A DNA stretch of 64,000 nt, taken from Pseudomonas sp. Seg1. GTDB lineage: Bacteria > Pseudomonadota > Gammaproteobacteria > Pseudomonadales > Pseudomonadaceae. Below, in pieces: positions 27,752-37,441 of this stretch (positions within the stretch are counted from its first letter, which is position 1; every line of letters starts with the position of its first letter). The stretch covers positions 5,949,501 through 6,013,500 of the forward strand of contig NZ_AP021903.1 in assembly GCF_018326005.1 (NCBI RefSeq), read 5' to 3'. Made by a program: the position numbers and the translations under genes. The notes beneath the pieces were generated by a model. It worked only from the letters and a program-made list of their open reading frames with translations, made no database searches and was not told the origin of the DNA.

Positions 27752-28486
27752 ATGAGCTGTCAACCACGATACGAAGGACAGGTTTACATCTGTTTAAAAA
27801 ACATACAGATCTGTTTGTTGTGTGATGAGCCCGCAGAAGCAGAAGTGCCAATCTGCGATGCCTGCGAAGCCGAATTGCCTTGGCTCGGTGACCACTGCCA
27901 GACCTGCGCCCTGCCGCTGTCCGCAGCCGGCCTGACCTGCGGCGAGTGCCAGCTAGAGCCGCCGGCATTCGAACAGGTCGTCGTGCCATGGCTTTACGGC
28001 TTCCCGGTAGACAGTCTGATTACGCGTTTTAAACACAACGCGAAATGGCCGTTTGGCCACCTGCTCGCCGACGTTCTCGGGCAATACCTGCAACATTGCT
28101 TCGATGAGGGTTTGCCCAGGCCCGACGTGTTGGTGCCGGTACCACTGGCGAGCAAACGCCTGCGTCAACGCGGGTTCAATCAAGCCGCGATGTTGGGGCG
28201 ATGGTTGAGCAAACAGCTCGATCTGCCATTTGAAGAACAGGTGCTTCGGCGGATTCACGACACTAACGCCCAGCAGGACCTCGACGCCAAGGCGCGCAAG
28301 CGCAATTTGCGTCACGCCTTCGCACTCGCGCCCGACGCGGATGTGAAAGGTCGGCACTTCGCGTTGATCGATGACGTACTGACCACTGGCGCCACGGCCC
28401 AGGCACTGGCGCGACTGTTGAGGGATGCAGGCGCCGCTCGGGTCGATGTCTACTGCTTGGCCCGGACCCCGAAACCCGGAAACTGA
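27752..28486 (+). CDS. ComF family phosphoribosyltransferase-like protein
   Basis: A 244-residue ComF-type protein. An N-terminal zinc-finger region has paired cysteines (CLLCDEP, CDAC, CQTC, CGEC; residues 21-70). The C-terminal PRTase domain ends with the PRPP-binding loop [11 protein letters not shown], preceded by DVLVPVPL and RGFNQA. In naturally competent bacteria ComF is needed for DNA uptake; in Pseudomonas its role is not settled. The start at 27752 keeps the conserved leader before the first CxxC. It is divergent from bioB and followed by a REP pair. Confidence 0.88.
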   Translation: MSCQPRYEGQVYICLKNIQICLLCDEPAEAEVPICDACEAELPWLGDHCQTCALPLSAAGLTCGECQLEPPAFEQVVVPWLYGFPVDSLITRFKHNAKWPFGHLLADVLGQYLQHCFDEGLPRPDVLVPVPLASKRLRQRGFNQAAMLGRWLSKQLDLPFEEQVLRRIHDTNAQQDLDAKARKRNLRHAFALAPDADVKGRHFALIDDVLTTGATAQALARLLRDAGAARVDVYCLARTPKPGN

Positions 28487-28504
28487 GGCCAAACACAATC
28501 CCCC

Positions 28505-28594
28505 TGTAGGAGTGAGCCTGCTCGCGATAGCGGTGGAAAGGTCAGCATAGATGTTGGCAATGACAACGCCATCGCGAGCAGACTCACTCCTACA
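28505..28594. repeat. REP pair, TGTAGGAGTGAGCCTGCTCGCGAT class
   Basis: TGTAGGAGTGAGCCTGCTCGCGAT (from 28505) faces ATCGCGAGCAGACTCACTCCTACA (to 28594). This is a variant of the CGAGCCTGCTCGCGAAG class with GTAGGAGTGAG arms. Confidence 0.88.
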
Positions 28595-28675
28595 AGGGAT
28601 CTCTGCTCGGCTTGACTCTCGCGTCGCAAGCCGCCAACTTCACTTCCCACCGCCACAGCACAAAAGCACCCATCC

Positions 28676-29440
28676 ATGTCCATGCCTTCTCTGTTGTCCC
28701 AGCACATCGTCCGCCGTCCGCAGCGCATCGCTTTGCTGCAACACATCGCCGAACAAGGCTCGATCACCCGCGCCGCGAAAAGTGCAGGCCTGAGCTACAA
28801 AGCGGCGTGGGACGCCATCGATGAGCTGAACAACCTGGCGCAAAAACCTCTGGTTGAACGCGCGGTCGGTGGCAAGGGCGGCGGTGGCGCGAAGTTGTCG
28901 GATGAGGGCGAACGAGTGCTGCGTCTTTACCAAAAGCTGCAAGCCTTGCAAGCGCAGGTACTCGAAGCGGCGGAAGATGCCAGCGATCTGGATTTGCTCG
29001 GGCGCCTGATGCTGCGCACCAGCGCGCGTAACCAGTTACACGGCAAAGTCGTGGCAATCGAAGCTCATGGGCGCAACGACCTGATCCGTCTCGAGCTGGC
29101 CGAAGGCCTGTGCCTCGATGCGCAGATCACCCACGACAGCACCGTGCATCTGGAGCTGCAAACCGGCACCGAAGTGGTCGCCCTGATCAAGGCCGGCTGG
29201 CTCGAATTGCTCGCCAGTGATCAACCCGCAACGTCTGGACACAATCTTCTCAAGGGCACCCTCGAAGCGATTCTCGACGCCGAAGACGGCCCCAGCGAAG
29301 TCCGCGTCTCCCTGCCGAACGGCCACACCCTCTGCGCGCTGGCCGAACCGCTGGACTTGCGCACTCGCAAATTGTCCGTGGGGCAATCGGTGCAGGTGCA
29401 GTTTTCGCCGTCCAATGTGCTGATCGGTACACCGCTCTAA
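28676..29440 (+). CDS. ModE-type molybdate-responsive regulator with two TOBE-like segments
   Basis: A 254-residue protein. The N-terminal LysR-like winged HTH (residues ~15-110) carries RIALLQHIAEQGSITRAAK, SYKAAWDAIDELNN and GKGGGGAKLSDEG, the ModE DNA-binding signature. Residues ~118-254 form two TOBE/MOP repeats (TSARNQLHGKV... and LKGTLEAILD...), which bind molybdate at the dimer interface. It would repress molybdate uptake genes and affect molybdoenzymes. No modABC is adjacent, so its targets are elsewhere. The ribosome site is poor; ATG 28682 is an alternative start. Confidence 0.88.
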   Translation: MSMPSLLSQHIVRRPQRIALLQHIAEQGSITRAAKSAGLSYKAAWDAIDELNNLAQKPLVERAVGGKGGGGAKLSDEGERVLRLYQKLQALQAQVLEAAEDASDLDLLGRLMLRTSARNQLHGKVVAIEAHGRNDLIRLELAEGLCLDAQITHDSTVHLELQTGTEVVALIKAGWLELLASDQPATSGHNLLKGTLEAILDAEDGPSEVRVSLPNGHTLCALAEPLDLRTRKLSVGQSVQVQFSPSNVLIGTPL

Positions 29441-29510
29441 TCAAGCCCTGCAACGAAAGCGTCATCGACGCTCATTAAGGTGTCTGCCAAAACCAAGCAG
29501 GGAGCCTGAT

Positions 29511-31412
29511 GTGAGCCTATTAGAAGAAAACCAATCGACTGACCTGGAAAAAATGGTCGGCCTCAGCCGTCGCGGTTTCATCGGCGCGGGTGCGCTGTGC
29601 GGTGCAGCGATGTTCCTCGGCGGCAGCCTGTTGAGCCGCAGCGCACTGGCCACCGGCGTCAGCGCCGGCAACAGCCGCCTGCTCGGTTTCGAGAGCATTC
29701 CCGCTGCGACCACCGATGTCATCACGCTGCCCAAAGGCTACAAGTCTTCGGTACTGATCAGTTGGGGCCAGCCGCTGCACAAGAACGGCCCGGCCTTCGA
29801 CCCTAGCGGCAATGGCACCGCCACCGCACAGGAAGTGCAGTTCGGCGACAACAATGACGGCATGAGCCTGTTCGAATTCCCGGATGATCGAAACCGCGCC
29901 TTGATGGCGATTAACAATGAATACACCAACTACCGCTACCTCTACCCGCACGGCGGCATGCCGCAATCGGCCGAAGACGTGCGCAAGGCGCTGGCCTGCG
30001 AAGGCGTGTCGGTGATCGAGGTGCAGCGCAAGAACGGTCAATGGCAGTTCGTCCAGGGTTCGCGCTACAACCGCCGCATCCACGGCAACTCGCCGTTGCG
30101 CATCAGCGGCCCGGCGGCCGGCCACGACTTGATGAAAACCGCTGCCGACAAGCACGGCAAGAAAGTCCTCGGCACCTTCCAGAACTGCGCCAACGGTAAA
30201 ACCCCGTGGGGCACTTACCTGACCTGCGAAGAAAACTTCACCGACTGCTTCGGCAGCAGCAACGCCCAGCAGCAGTTCGACCCGGCGCAGAAACGCTATG
30301 GCGTGTCGGTCGCCAGTCGCGAGATCAACTGGCACCCGTACGACCCGCGTTTCGACATGGCGAAGAACCCCAACGAACTCAACCGTCACGGCTGGGTGGT
30401 CGAGATCGATCCGTTCGATCCGCAATCGACCCCGGTCAAACGCACGGCGCTGGGCCGCTTCAAGCATGAAAACGCCGCCCTGGCCGAGACCGACGACGGT
30501 CGCGCCGTGGTGTACATGGGCGATGACGAGCGTGGTGAGTTCATCTACAAATTCGTCAGTCGCGACCGCATCAATCACCGCAACGCCAAGGCCAACCGCG
30601 ACATCCTCGATCACGGCACCCTGTACGTGGCCAAGTTCGATAACGGCGACAGCAACCCCGATCACCCGAAAGGTCAGGGCCAGTGGATCGAATTGACCCA
30701 CGGCAAGAACGGCATCGACGCCAGCAGCGGTTTTGCCGATCAGGCCGAAGTGCTGATTCACGCGCGCCTCGCCGCCAGCGTCGTCGGCGCCACGCGCATG
30801 GACCGCCCGGAGTGGATTGTGGTCAGCCCGAAGGACGGCCAGGTTTATTGCACCCTGACCAACAACGCCAAGCGTGGCGAGGACGGTCAACCGGTGGGCG
30901 GGCCGAACCCGCGTGAGAAGAACGTCTACGGGCAAATTCTGCGCTGGCGCACCGACCGCGATGATCATGCTTCGAAGACGTTTGCCTGGGACCTGTTCGT
31001 GGTTGCCGGTAACCCGGGCGTTCACGCCGGGACGCCGAAGGGCGGCTCGAAGAACATCACTCCGCAGAACATGTTCAACAGCCCGGATGGTTTGGGTTTC
31101 GACAAGGCCGGACGCTTGTGGATTCTGACTGACGGCGATTCGAGCAATGCCGGGGACTTTGCCGGGATGGGCAATAACCAGATGCTCTGCGCTGATCCCA
31201 AGACCGGCGAGATTCGCCGGTTCATGGTCGGGCCGATTGGTTGTGAGGTAACGGGGATCAGCTTCTCGCCGGATCAGAAAACCCTGTTTGTCGGGATCCA
31301 GCATCCGGGTGAGAACGGTGGATCGACCTTCCCTGAGCATCTGCCGAATGGCAAACCGCGGTCTTCGGTGATGGCGATTACCCGTGAGGATGGCGGAGTA
31401 GTCGGCGCCTGA
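29511..31412 (+). CDS. PhoX-family alkaline phosphatase with Tat signal
   Basis: A 633-residue PhoX/DUF839 protein. Residues 20-25 carry SRRGFIG, the Tat twin-arginine motif, followed by a hydrophobic stretch and SRSALA, so it is exported folded. Acidic, metal-binding segments typical of PhoX are visible (NNEYTNYRYLYPHGG, TCEENFTDCFG, HERFKHENA-like GRFKHENAALAE, and YMGDDERGEFIYKF). PhoX enzymes use calcium and iron to release phosphate from organic esters in the periplasm, usually under PhoB control; I saw no clear Pho box. GTG 29511 has AGGGAG 7 bases upstream. A REP pair follows. Confidence 0.9.
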   Translation: MSLLEENQSTDLEKMVGLSRRGFIGAGALCGAAMFLGGSLLSRSALATGVSAGNSRLLGFESIPAATTDVITLPKGYKSSVLISWGQPLHKNGPAFDPSGNGTATAQEVQFGDNNDGMSLFEFPDDRNRALMAINNEYTNYRYLYPHGGMPQSAEDVRKALACEGVSVIEVQRKNGQWQFVQGSRYNRRIHGNSPLRISGPAAGHDLMKTAADKHGKKVLGTFQNCANGKTPWGTYLTCEENFTDCFGSSNAQQQFDPAQKRYGVSVASREINWHPYDPRFDMAKNPNELNRHGWVVEIDPFDPQSTPVKRTALGRFKHENAALAETDDGRAVVYMGDDERGEFIYKFVSRDRINHRNAKANRDILDHGTLYVAKFDNGDSNPDHPKGQGQWIELTHGKNGIDASSGFADQAEVLIHARLAASVVGATRMDRPEWIVVSPKDGQVYCTLTNNAKRGEDGQPVGGPNPREKNVYGQILRWRTDRDDHASKTFAWDLFVVAGNPGVHAGTPKGGSKNITPQNMFNSPDGLGFDKAGRLWILTDGDSSNAGDFAGMGNNQMLCADPKTGEIRRFMVGPIGCEVTGISFSPDQKTLFVGIQHPGENGGSTFPEHLPNGKPRSSVMAITREDGGVVGA

Positions 31413-31420
31413 TCGGGCCT

Positions 31421-31487
31421 CATCGCTGGCAAGCCAGCTCCCACAGGGGATCGCATTCCAAATGTGGGAGCTGGCTTGCCAGCGATG
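31421..31487. repeat. REP pair, GCCAGCGATG class
   Basis: CATCGCTGGCAAGCCAGCTCCCAC (31421-31444) and the inverse copy ending 31487 are separated by only about 19 bases. It lies 8 bases past the phosphatase stop. Confidence 0.9.
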
Positions 31488-31578
31488 GCGTCAGCACAGA
31501 CACCATCCACCTTTCCGGCTGCCATCTGCGCTACCATGCTGGGCCGGACGCGGCAGCCTGCTGCGCGCAGGAGTCAGC

Positions 31579-32553
31579 ATGGCCCACCCGTTTGAAACCC
31601 TCACACCCGACCTCGTCCTTGATGCCGTTGAAAGCATCGGGTTTCTCAGTGATGCGCGCATTCTGGCGCTCAACAGCTACGAAAACCGCGTCTATCAGGT
31701 CGGCATCGAAGACTCCGAACCGCTGATCGCCAAGTTCTACCGTCCACAGCGCTGGACCAACGAAGCCATCCTCGAAGAACACCAGTTCACCTTCGAACTG
31801 GCCGACGTCGAAATTCCGGTGGTCGCGCCGTTGATCCACAACGGTGAAACCCTGCACGAACACGCCGGTTTCCGCTTCACCCTGTTCCCCCGTCGTGGCG
31901 GGCGGGCGCCGGAGCCGGGCAATCTTGATCAGCTGTATCGCCTCGGTCAGTTGCTCGGGCGGATTCACGCGGTCGGCGCCACCAAGCCGTTCGAACACCG
32001 TGAAGCCCTCGCCGTGCAGAACTTCGGCCACGCCTCGCTGAATACTTTGCTCGAAGGCAACTTCATTCCGAAAAGCCTGCTGCCGGCCTACGAATCGGTG
32101 GCCCGCGACCTGCTCAAACGTGTGGAGGACGCCTACGCCAACACGCCGCACCAGAACATCCGCATGCACGGCGACTGCCATCCCGGCAACATGATGTGCC
32201 GCGACGAGATATTCCACATCGTCGACCTCGACGACTGCCGCATGGGCCCGGCGGTACAGGACATCTGGATGATGCTCGCCGGTGATCGTCAGGAATGTCT
32301 GGGGCAGTTGTCGGAATTGATGGACGGCTACAACGAATTCCACGATTTCGATCCACGCGAACTGGCGTTGATCGAGCCGCTGCGCGCACTACGCCTGATG
32401 CATTACAGCGCCTGGCTGGCGCGGCGCTGGGATGACCCGGCGTTCCCGCACAGCTTTCCGTGGTTTGGTACGGAGCGATATTGGGGCGATCAGGTGTTGG
32501 CGTTGCGTGAGCAGCTTTCGGCGCTCAACGAAGAACCGCTGAAACTCTTCTGA
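31579..32553 (+). CDS. srkA: SrkA (YihE), stress response Ser/Thr kinase
   Basis: A 324-residue protein of the APH/ChoK-like kinase fold, the family of E. coli SrkA/YihE. Catalytic and metal segments are MHGDCHPGNMM (His197-Gly-Asp199) and IVDLDDCRMG (about residues 215-222). It phosphorylates proteins and limits stress-induced cell death in enterobacteria; the Pseudomonas role is inferred. ATG 31579 has CAGGAG 7 bases upstream; an open extension to 31462 runs into the REP and is not coding. Confidence 0.93.
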   Translation: MAHPFETLTPDLVLDAVESIGFLSDARILALNSYENRVYQVGIEDSEPLIAKFYRPQRWTNEAILEEHQFTFELADVEIPVVAPLIHNGETLHEHAGFRFTLFPRRGGRAPEPGNLDQLYRLGQLLGRIHAVGATKPFEHREALAVQNFGHASLNTLLEGNFIPKSLLPAYESVARDLLKRVEDAYANTPHQNIRMHGDCHPGNMMCRDEIFHIVDLDDCRMGPAVQDIWMMLAGDRQECLGQLSELMDGYNEFHDFDPRELALIEPLRALRLMHYSAWLARRWDDPAFPHSFPWFGTERYWGDQVLALREQLSALNEEPLKLF

Positions 32554-32564
32554 CAATTTCCCCC

Positions 32565-32654
32565 TGTAGGATTGAGCCTGCTCGCGATGACGCCGGTACA
32601 TTCAATATTTCTGTTGTCTGACACACCGCCATCGCGAGCAGGCTCACTCCTACA
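32565..32654. repeat. REP pair, TGTAGGAGTGAGCCTGCTCGCGAT class
   Basis: TGTAGGATTGAGCCTGCTCGCGAT (from 32565) faces ATCGCGAGCAGGCTCACTCCTACA (to 32654). A run of seven T follows the right unit, so it might also terminate srkA transcription. Confidence 0.88.
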
Positions 32655-32756
32655 GGTTTTTTTGTGTTCACACATTTCTGACCATTCTGCTCCGACATTC
32701 GTCGACAAACTTCCTTACAATCCCTGCTCTGTCAGCTGCCTGAGCAAGGATTCTGC

Positions 32757-33644
32757 ATGCAAGCCGCCAACCCGCGTCGCGGGTACATTCTGGGCCTGAG
32801 TGCCTACATCATCTGGGGCCTGTTCCCGATCTATTTCAAAGCCATCGCCGAAGTGCCGGCCGTCGAGATCATCATCCATCGGGTGTTGTGGTCAGCGCTG
32901 TTTGGCGCGCTGCTGCTGATGGTGTGGAAACACCCGGGATGGCTGCGCGAATTACTGGATAACCCCAAGCGTCTGGCGATTCTGGCCTTGAGCGGCACGC
33001 TGATCGCCGCCAACTGGCTGACCTATGTGTGGTCGGTGAACAACGGACGCATGCTCGAAGCGAGCCTCGGTTACTACATCAACCCGCTGGTGAATGTGCT
33101 GCTGGGGATGTTGATTCTTGGCGAGCGTCTGCGCCGTATGCAGTGGCTCGCGGTGGGGCTGGCGGCGGTGGGTGTGGCGCAACAGGTGTGGCAGGTCGGC
33201 AGTCTGCCGTGGGTGTCGCTGGTGCTGGCGCTGACTTTCGGTTTCTACGGGCTGATCCGCAAGCAGGCACCGGTCAAGGCCTTGCCGGGGCTGGTGGTGG
33301 AAACCTGGATGCTGGTACCGATTGCCTTCGCGTGGTTGCTGTTCAATCAGACCGCGACCAGCGCTCAACCCGAGTTCTGGACCACGTCGCAAGCCTGGTG
33401 GCTGGTCGCGGCCGGACCGGTGACGTTGATCCCGCTAGTGTGCTTCAACGCCGCCACGCGACACCTGCCCTACACCACCATCGGCTTCCTGCAATACCTC
33501 GCGCCAACGCTGGTGTTGTTGCAAGCGGTACTGCTGTTTGGTGAGCACTTGTCGTCCAGCACGTTGATCGCGTTTATCTTCATCTGGGCCGGTCTGGCCG
33601 TTTACAGCGTCGATGCCGTGATCAGTCTGCGCCGGCGCAGTTGA
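32757..33644 (+). CDS. rarD: RarD family EamA transporter
   Basis: A 295-residue integral membrane protein with ten predicted helices in two EamA repeats. The N-terminal GLSAYIIWGLFPIYFK and the central SLGYYINPLVNVLLG are the RarD signature. RarD was named for chloramphenicol resistance when present in many copies; the natural substrate is not known. ATG 32757 has AAGGA 7 bases upstream. The stop codon lies inside one arm of a 13-base inverted repeat. Confidence 0.93.
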   Translation: MQAANPRRGYILGLSAYIIWGLFPIYFKAIAEVPAVEIIIHRVLWSALFGALLLMVWKHPGWLRELLDNPKRLAILALSGTLIAANWLTYVWSVNNGRMLEASLGYYINPLVNVLLGMLILGERLRRMQWLAVGLAAVGVAQQVWQVGSLPWVSLVLALTFGFYGLIRKQAPVKALPGLVVETWMLVPIAFAWLLFNQTATSAQPEFWTTSQAWWLVAAGPVTLIPLVCFNAATRHLPYTTIGFLQYLAPTLVLLQAVLLFGEHLSSSTLIAFIFIWAGLAVYSVDAVISLRRRS

Positions 33645-33860
33645 TCAAAAAACGCACAACCCTGCGCAGACCACAGTTCTCGTGGTCTGCATAGTTCCTT
33701 CCCAAGGTTATCCACAGCGTGATCCCCGCCGTTTGTGTGCAAGTTGTTGAATGCTGGCGGTTTTTTGATCAACTCACGCGAAGCCACGTTCGGCGTGGCC
33801 TGGAGCTTGGTCTCTACAGGTTATCCACAGGCGGGTGCACGTTAAAACTGGATAACCCGT
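33641..33860. other. Structured intergenic region with two perfect DnaA boxes and hairpins
   Basis: This 223-base gap between convergent rarD and the gcvR-like gene holds TTATCCACA twice in the same orientation (33708-33716 and 33821-33829) and a degenerate reverse copy (33847-33855). It also has a 9-bp hairpin GCAGACCAC/GTGGTCTGC (33666-33690) and a 6-bp hairpin GCCACG/CGTGGC (33783-33799). A 13-base inverted repeat TTGATCAAAAAAC / GTTTTTTGATCAA (33641-33653, 33760-33772) encloses part of it. The T-runs next to stems may serve as weak terminators for both flanking genes. Confidence 0.7.
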
Positions 33861-33867
33861 GTGGCCC

Positions 33868-34386
33868 TTAAACGTCTGTGCGTAACACCAGTTCGACCAT
33901 CAGATCGTCGGCCAGTGTTTCCAGGCGCGACTGCAACACATCGAGGGACAAGGTCAGCGGCACGGCGAGAATCGCTTCGGCGTGGAACAACGGTTCGCTG
34001 CTCATCGGTGCCGGCCGCACTTCCGTCACCAGCCGTTCGAGGTTCACGCCCTGTTCGCTCAACAGCCGAGTGATATCGCGCACAATCCCTGGACGATCAT
34101 TGCCCACCAGTTCCATCGCAATCGGTTTCCAGGTACAGGATTGCTCGATGCCGCTTTCGGCAATCAACACACGAATGCCATGAGTCGACAATGCTTGTAA
34201 GGCATCGACTAATTCGTCGTAAGCCTCTGCCGGTACGCCCACCCGCAAAATCCCGGCGAACTGCCCGGCCATCCGCGACATCCGGCTTTCCAGCCAGTTA
34301 CCGCCATGCTCGGCGATGCATTGGGCGATGCGCTCGACCTGCCCGGGCTTGTCCGGGGCGAAAACGGTGAGTACGAGATGGTCCAT
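33868..34386 (-). CDS. GcvR-like double ACT-domain protein
   Basis: A 172-residue protein made of two ACT domains: residues ~1-80 (MDHLVLTVFAPDKPGQVERIAQ) and ~90-170 (MELVGNDRPGIVRDITRLL). This is the layout of glycine cleavage system transcriptional repressor GcvR, which binds glycine and the activator GcvA. No gcv genes are adjacent, so its partner is elsewhere. The start MDH at 34386 is the family N-terminus. Confidence 0.88.
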   Translation of the reverse strand: MDHLVLTVFAPDKPGQVERIAQCIAEHGGNWLESRMSRMAGQFAGILRVGVPAEAYDELVDALQALSTHGIRVLIAESGIEQSCTWKPIAMELVGNDRPGIVRDITRLLSEQGVNLERLVTEVRPAPMSSEPLFHAEAILAVPLTLSLDVLQSRLETLADDLMVELVLRTDV

Positions 34387-35032
34387 GGCGCAGCCCTCTT
34401 GTCATGACTTTTGTTATAGAAAGGCAAGTATAGGCAAGGGGTTTGATTCAGCCCGGGCGGCATTTTGTGCGGATGACGTGGGCTGGGTTTTGCAAGCAAC
34501 CTGTGGCGAGGGGATTTACCCCCGATGGGTGGCGAAGCCGCCCCTGCGCGCTGACCGGTAAACCGGGCTGACAGGGTTTACGGCTGCTGCGCAACCGATC
34601 GGGGATAAATCCCCTCGCCACAGAATTCTGTACAGCTGAACTGCGCCATAGCAGGCAGACAGTATTTATGTGTACAACTTTTGATATTTAGCTGGAACAA
34701 TCCAATGGTTTTTTGAGAACATCCCGTTCCGCGATGTGACCGCAATGCGACATGAGGTCGCAGAACGACGTTATTAGTCTGATTTTCACAAGCGCAACTC
34801 ATCATGTAGTATGCCTCGGCACGCACTACATAACGCTGGATCGATGTCTGCCCAAGGCATGTTCGCAACCCTGAAAGCCCCGTCAGCAAGGCCCCAAGCC
34901 GTTGATTGGTCCCAGCCCAGCCGCCAGCAATGGCATGTACTGGTCGGAAGGTTTGTGGTTTAAATGGCCAGAGGCTTCATTGTCAAATTGAAGAGCTGAA
35001 AAGCGAAATAGCTGAGCAGAGTGAGGCAAGCA
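34387..35032. other. Long intergenic region upstream of glcB
   Basis: This 646-base gap between divergent genes must hold the promoters of glcB and the gcvR-like gene. It has a REP-like element (34502-34622) and a perfect 6-bp hairpin TGCGAC/GTCGCA (34746-34762). ATGTAGT/ACTACAT arms lie around 34803-34830. Short open frames here have no family features. I see no confident promoter or operator beyond this. Confidence 0.6.
34502..34622. repeat. REP-like pair, TGTGGCGAGGGGATTTA class
   Basis: TGTGGCGAGGGGATTTACCCCCG (from 34502) faces CGGGGATAAATCCCCTCGCCACA (to 34622), with a further CCGGTAAACCGGGC palindromic core between them. Confidence 0.85.
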
Positions 35033-37210
35033 ATGACTGAACACGTTCAAGTCGGTGGCCTGCAGGTCGCCAAAGTCCTGTTCGACTTCGTGAACAACGA
35101 AGCCATTCCCGGTACCGGCCTCACCGCCGAAAAATTCTGGGAAGGTGCCGACAAGGTCATTCACGACCTGGCACCGAAGAACAAAGCCCTACTCGCCAAA
35201 CGCGATGACTTCCAGGCGCGCATTGATGCCTGGCATCAGGAACGCGTCGGCCAGGCCCATGACGCCGCGGCCTACAAAATCTTCCTGCAAGAAATCGGTT
35301 ATCTGCTGCCAGAAGCGGCTGATTTCCAGGCAACGACGCAAAACGTCGATGACGAAATCGCCCGTACCGCCGGCCCGCAACTCGTTGTGCCGGTGATGAA
35401 CGCCCGTTTCGCTCTCAATGCCTCGAACGCCCGCTGGGGTTCGCTGTACGACGCCCTCTACGGCACCGACGCGATCAGCGAAGACGGTGGCGCGGAAAAA
35501 GGCAAAGGCTACAACAAGGTGCGTGGCGACAAAGTCATCGCCTTCGCCCGGGCCTTCCTCGACGAGGCCGCGCCATTGGCCGCCGGCTCCCACGTCGACT
35601 CGACCGCCTACAAAATCGCTGACGGCAAACTGCTGGTCACCCTCAAGGGCGGCAGCAACACCGGCCTGCGCGACGACGCTCAACTGATCGGTTTCCAGGG
35701 CGATGCCAATGCCCCGATCGCCATCCTGCTGAAGCACAACGGTCTGCATTTCGAAATCCAGATCGACGCCAGCACCCCGGTCGGCCAGACCGACGCCGCC
35801 GGCGTCAAAGACGTCCTGATGGAAGCGGCCCTGACCACCATCATGGACTGCGAAGACTCCGTGGCTGCCGTCGATGCCGACGACAAAGTGGTGATCTACC
35901 GCAACTGGCTCGGCCTGATGAAGGGCGACCTGGCGGAATCCGTGTCCAAGGGTGGCCAGACGTTCACCCGCACCATGAACCCGGATCGCAGCTACACCAC
36001 GCCCAATGGCGGCGAAGTGACCCTGCATGGCCGCTCGCTGTTGTTCGTGCGCAACGTCGGTCACCTGATGACCATCGACGCGATCCTCGACAAAGACGGC
36101 AACGAAGTACCGGAAGGTATCCTCGACGGTCTGGTGACTTGCCTCGCGGCAATGCACAACCTCAACGGCAACACCTCGCGCAAGAACACCCGCACCGGTT
36201 CCGTCTACATCGTTAAACCGAAGATGCACGGCCCGGAAGAAGCGGCGTTCACCAACGAGCTGTTCGGCCGCATCGAAGATGTGCTGGGCCTGAAACGCAA
36301 TACGCTGAAAGTCGGGATCATGGACGAGGAGCGCCGCACCACGGTCAACCTCAAGGCCTGCATCAAGGCGGCCAGCGAGCGCGTGGTGTTCATCAACACC
36401 GGTTTCCTCGACCGCACCGGCGACGAAATCCACACCTCCATGGAAGCCGGCCCGATGGTGCGCAAGGCCGACATGAAGGCCGAGAAATGGATCGGCGCCT
36501 ACGAGAACTGGAACGTCGATATCGGTCTGAGCACCGGCCTGCAAGGTCGCGCGCAAATCGGTAAAGGCATGTGGGCGATGCCCGACCTGATGGCAGCGAT
36601 GCTCGAACAGAAAATCGCCCACCCACTGGCCGGTGCCAACACCGCCTGGGTGCCATCGCCGACGGCTGCTGCGCTGCACGCGCTGCACTACCACAAGGTC
36701 GACGTGTTCGCCCGTCAGGCCGAGCTGGCCAAACGTGCCCGCGCTTCGGTTGACGACATTCTGACCATCCCGCTGGCGGTCAACCCGAACTGGACGCCAG
36801 AGCAGATCAAGAACGAACTGGACAACAATTCCCAGGGCATTCTTGGCTATGTGGTGCGCTGGATCGACCAGGGCGTTGGCTGCTCGAAAGTACCGGACAT
36901 CAATGACGTCGGCCTGATGGAAGACCGTGCCACGCTGCGTATCTCCAGCCAGCACATCGCCAACTGGCTGCGCCACGGTGTGGTCACCGAAGCGCAAGTG
37001 ATGGAAAGCCTCAAGCGCATGGCGCCGGTAGTGGACCGTCAGAACGCCAACGACCCGCTGTACCGTCCGCTGGCGCCGAACTTCGACAGCAACATCGCCT
37101 TCCAGGCGGCAGTCGAACTGGTGATCGAAGGGACCAAGCAGCCGAACGGTTACACCGAGCCGGTGCTGCACCGTCGTCGTCGCGAGTTTAAGGCTGCCAA
37201 CGGCCTGTAA
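35033..37210 (+). CDS. glcB: Malate synthase G
   Basis: A 725-residue monomeric malate synthase, the expected length for isoform G. Recognisable parts are [15 protein letters not shown], the metal/glyoxylate region, [14 protein letters not shown], and [12 protein letters not shown] with the catalytic arginine region. It condenses glyoxylate with acetyl-CoA to malate in the glyoxylate shunt or glycolate pathway. ATG 35033 follows GTGAGG 6 bases upstream and begins [13 protein letters not shown]. It is monocistronic with a strong terminator. Confidence 0.97.
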   Translation: MTEHVQVGGLQVAKVLFDFVNNEAIPGTGLTAEKFWEGADKVIHDLAPKNKALLAKRDDFQARIDAWHQERVGQAHDAAAYKIFLQEIGYLLPEAADFQATTQNVDDEIARTAGPQLVVPVMNARFALNASNARWGSLYDALYGTDAISEDGGAEKGKGYNKVRGDKVIAFARAFLDEAAPLAAGSHVDSTAYKIADGKLLVTLKGGSNTGLRDDAQLIGFQGDANAPIAILLKHNGLHFEIQIDASTPVGQTDAAGVKDVLMEAALTTIMDCEDSVAAVDADDKVVIYRNWLGLMKGDLAESVSKGGQTFTRTMNPDRSYTTPNGGEVTLHGRSLLFVRNVGHLMTIDAILDKDGNEVPEGILDGLVTCLAAMHNLNGNTSRKNTRTGSVYIVKPKMHGPEEAAFTNELFGRIEDVLGLKRNTLKVGIMDEERRTTVNLKACIKAASERVVFINTGFLDRTGDEIHTSMEAGPMVRKADMKAEKWIGAYENWNVDIGLSTGLQGRAQIGKGMWAMPDLMAAMLEQKIAHPLAGANTAWVPSPTAAALHALHYHKVDVFARQAELAKRARASVDDILTIPLAVNPNWTPEQIKNELDNNSQGILGYVVRWIDQGVGCSKVPDINDVGLMEDRATLRISSQHIANWLRHGVVTEAQVMESLKRMAPVVDRQNANDPLYRPLAPNFDSNIAFQAAVELVIEGTKQPNGYTEPVLHRRRREFKAANGL

Positions 37211-37232
37211 TTCTACGTAGACGCTGGATATG

Positions 37233-37267
37233 AAAAAGCCCTGATCTTTGGATCAGGGCTTTTTTTT
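37233..37267 (+). terminator. Rho-independent terminator of glcB
   Basis: AGCCCTGATC (37237-37246), TTTG loop, GATCAGGGCT (37251-37260), then seven T. It lies 23 bases after the stop. Confidence 0.95.
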
Positions 37268-37281
37268 GTGAAAGCAGAATC

Positions 37282-37428
37282 AAAAGATCGCAGCCTTCGG
37301 CAGCTCCTACAGGTGATTGTTGATCGTTCCCACGCTCCGCGTGGGAATGCAGCCCGGGACGCTCCGCGTCCCAACAGCGGACGCAGAGCGTCCATTGAGG
37401 CATTCCCACGCAGAGCGTGGGAACGATC
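37282..37428. repeat. Compound palindromic repeats after glcB
   Basis: First comes a copy of the AAAGATCGCAGCCTTCGGCAGCTCCTACA repeat (37282-37311). Then follows a nested element (37323-37428). Its outer units are CGTTCCCACGCTCCGCGTGGGAAT and ATTCCCACGCAGAGCGTGGGAACG, and its inner units are GGGACGCTCCGCGTCCC and GGACGCAGAGCGTCC. Each unit is itself a hairpin, and outer and inner units also pair with their partners. Confidence 0.8.
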
Positions 37429-37441
37429 GGCAAATCAGGCG

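Noticed and set aside
27780..27820. A GGTTTACA half-site and an ATCTGT/ACAGAT inverted repeat between bioB and comF, resembling a BirA operator
   Set aside because: Only one half-site is present and the sequence lies in the conserved start of comF, so a biotin operator is not supported.
33641..33860. DnaA boxes as chromosomal origin
   Set aside because: None of the usual oriC neighbours (dnaA, dnaN, rpmH, gidA) is present and there is no AT-rich unwinding region; kept only as a possible titration site.
34578..34889. A 103-codon frame in the glcB upstream region
   Set aside because: It runs through a REP-like element, has no ribosome site and no family features.
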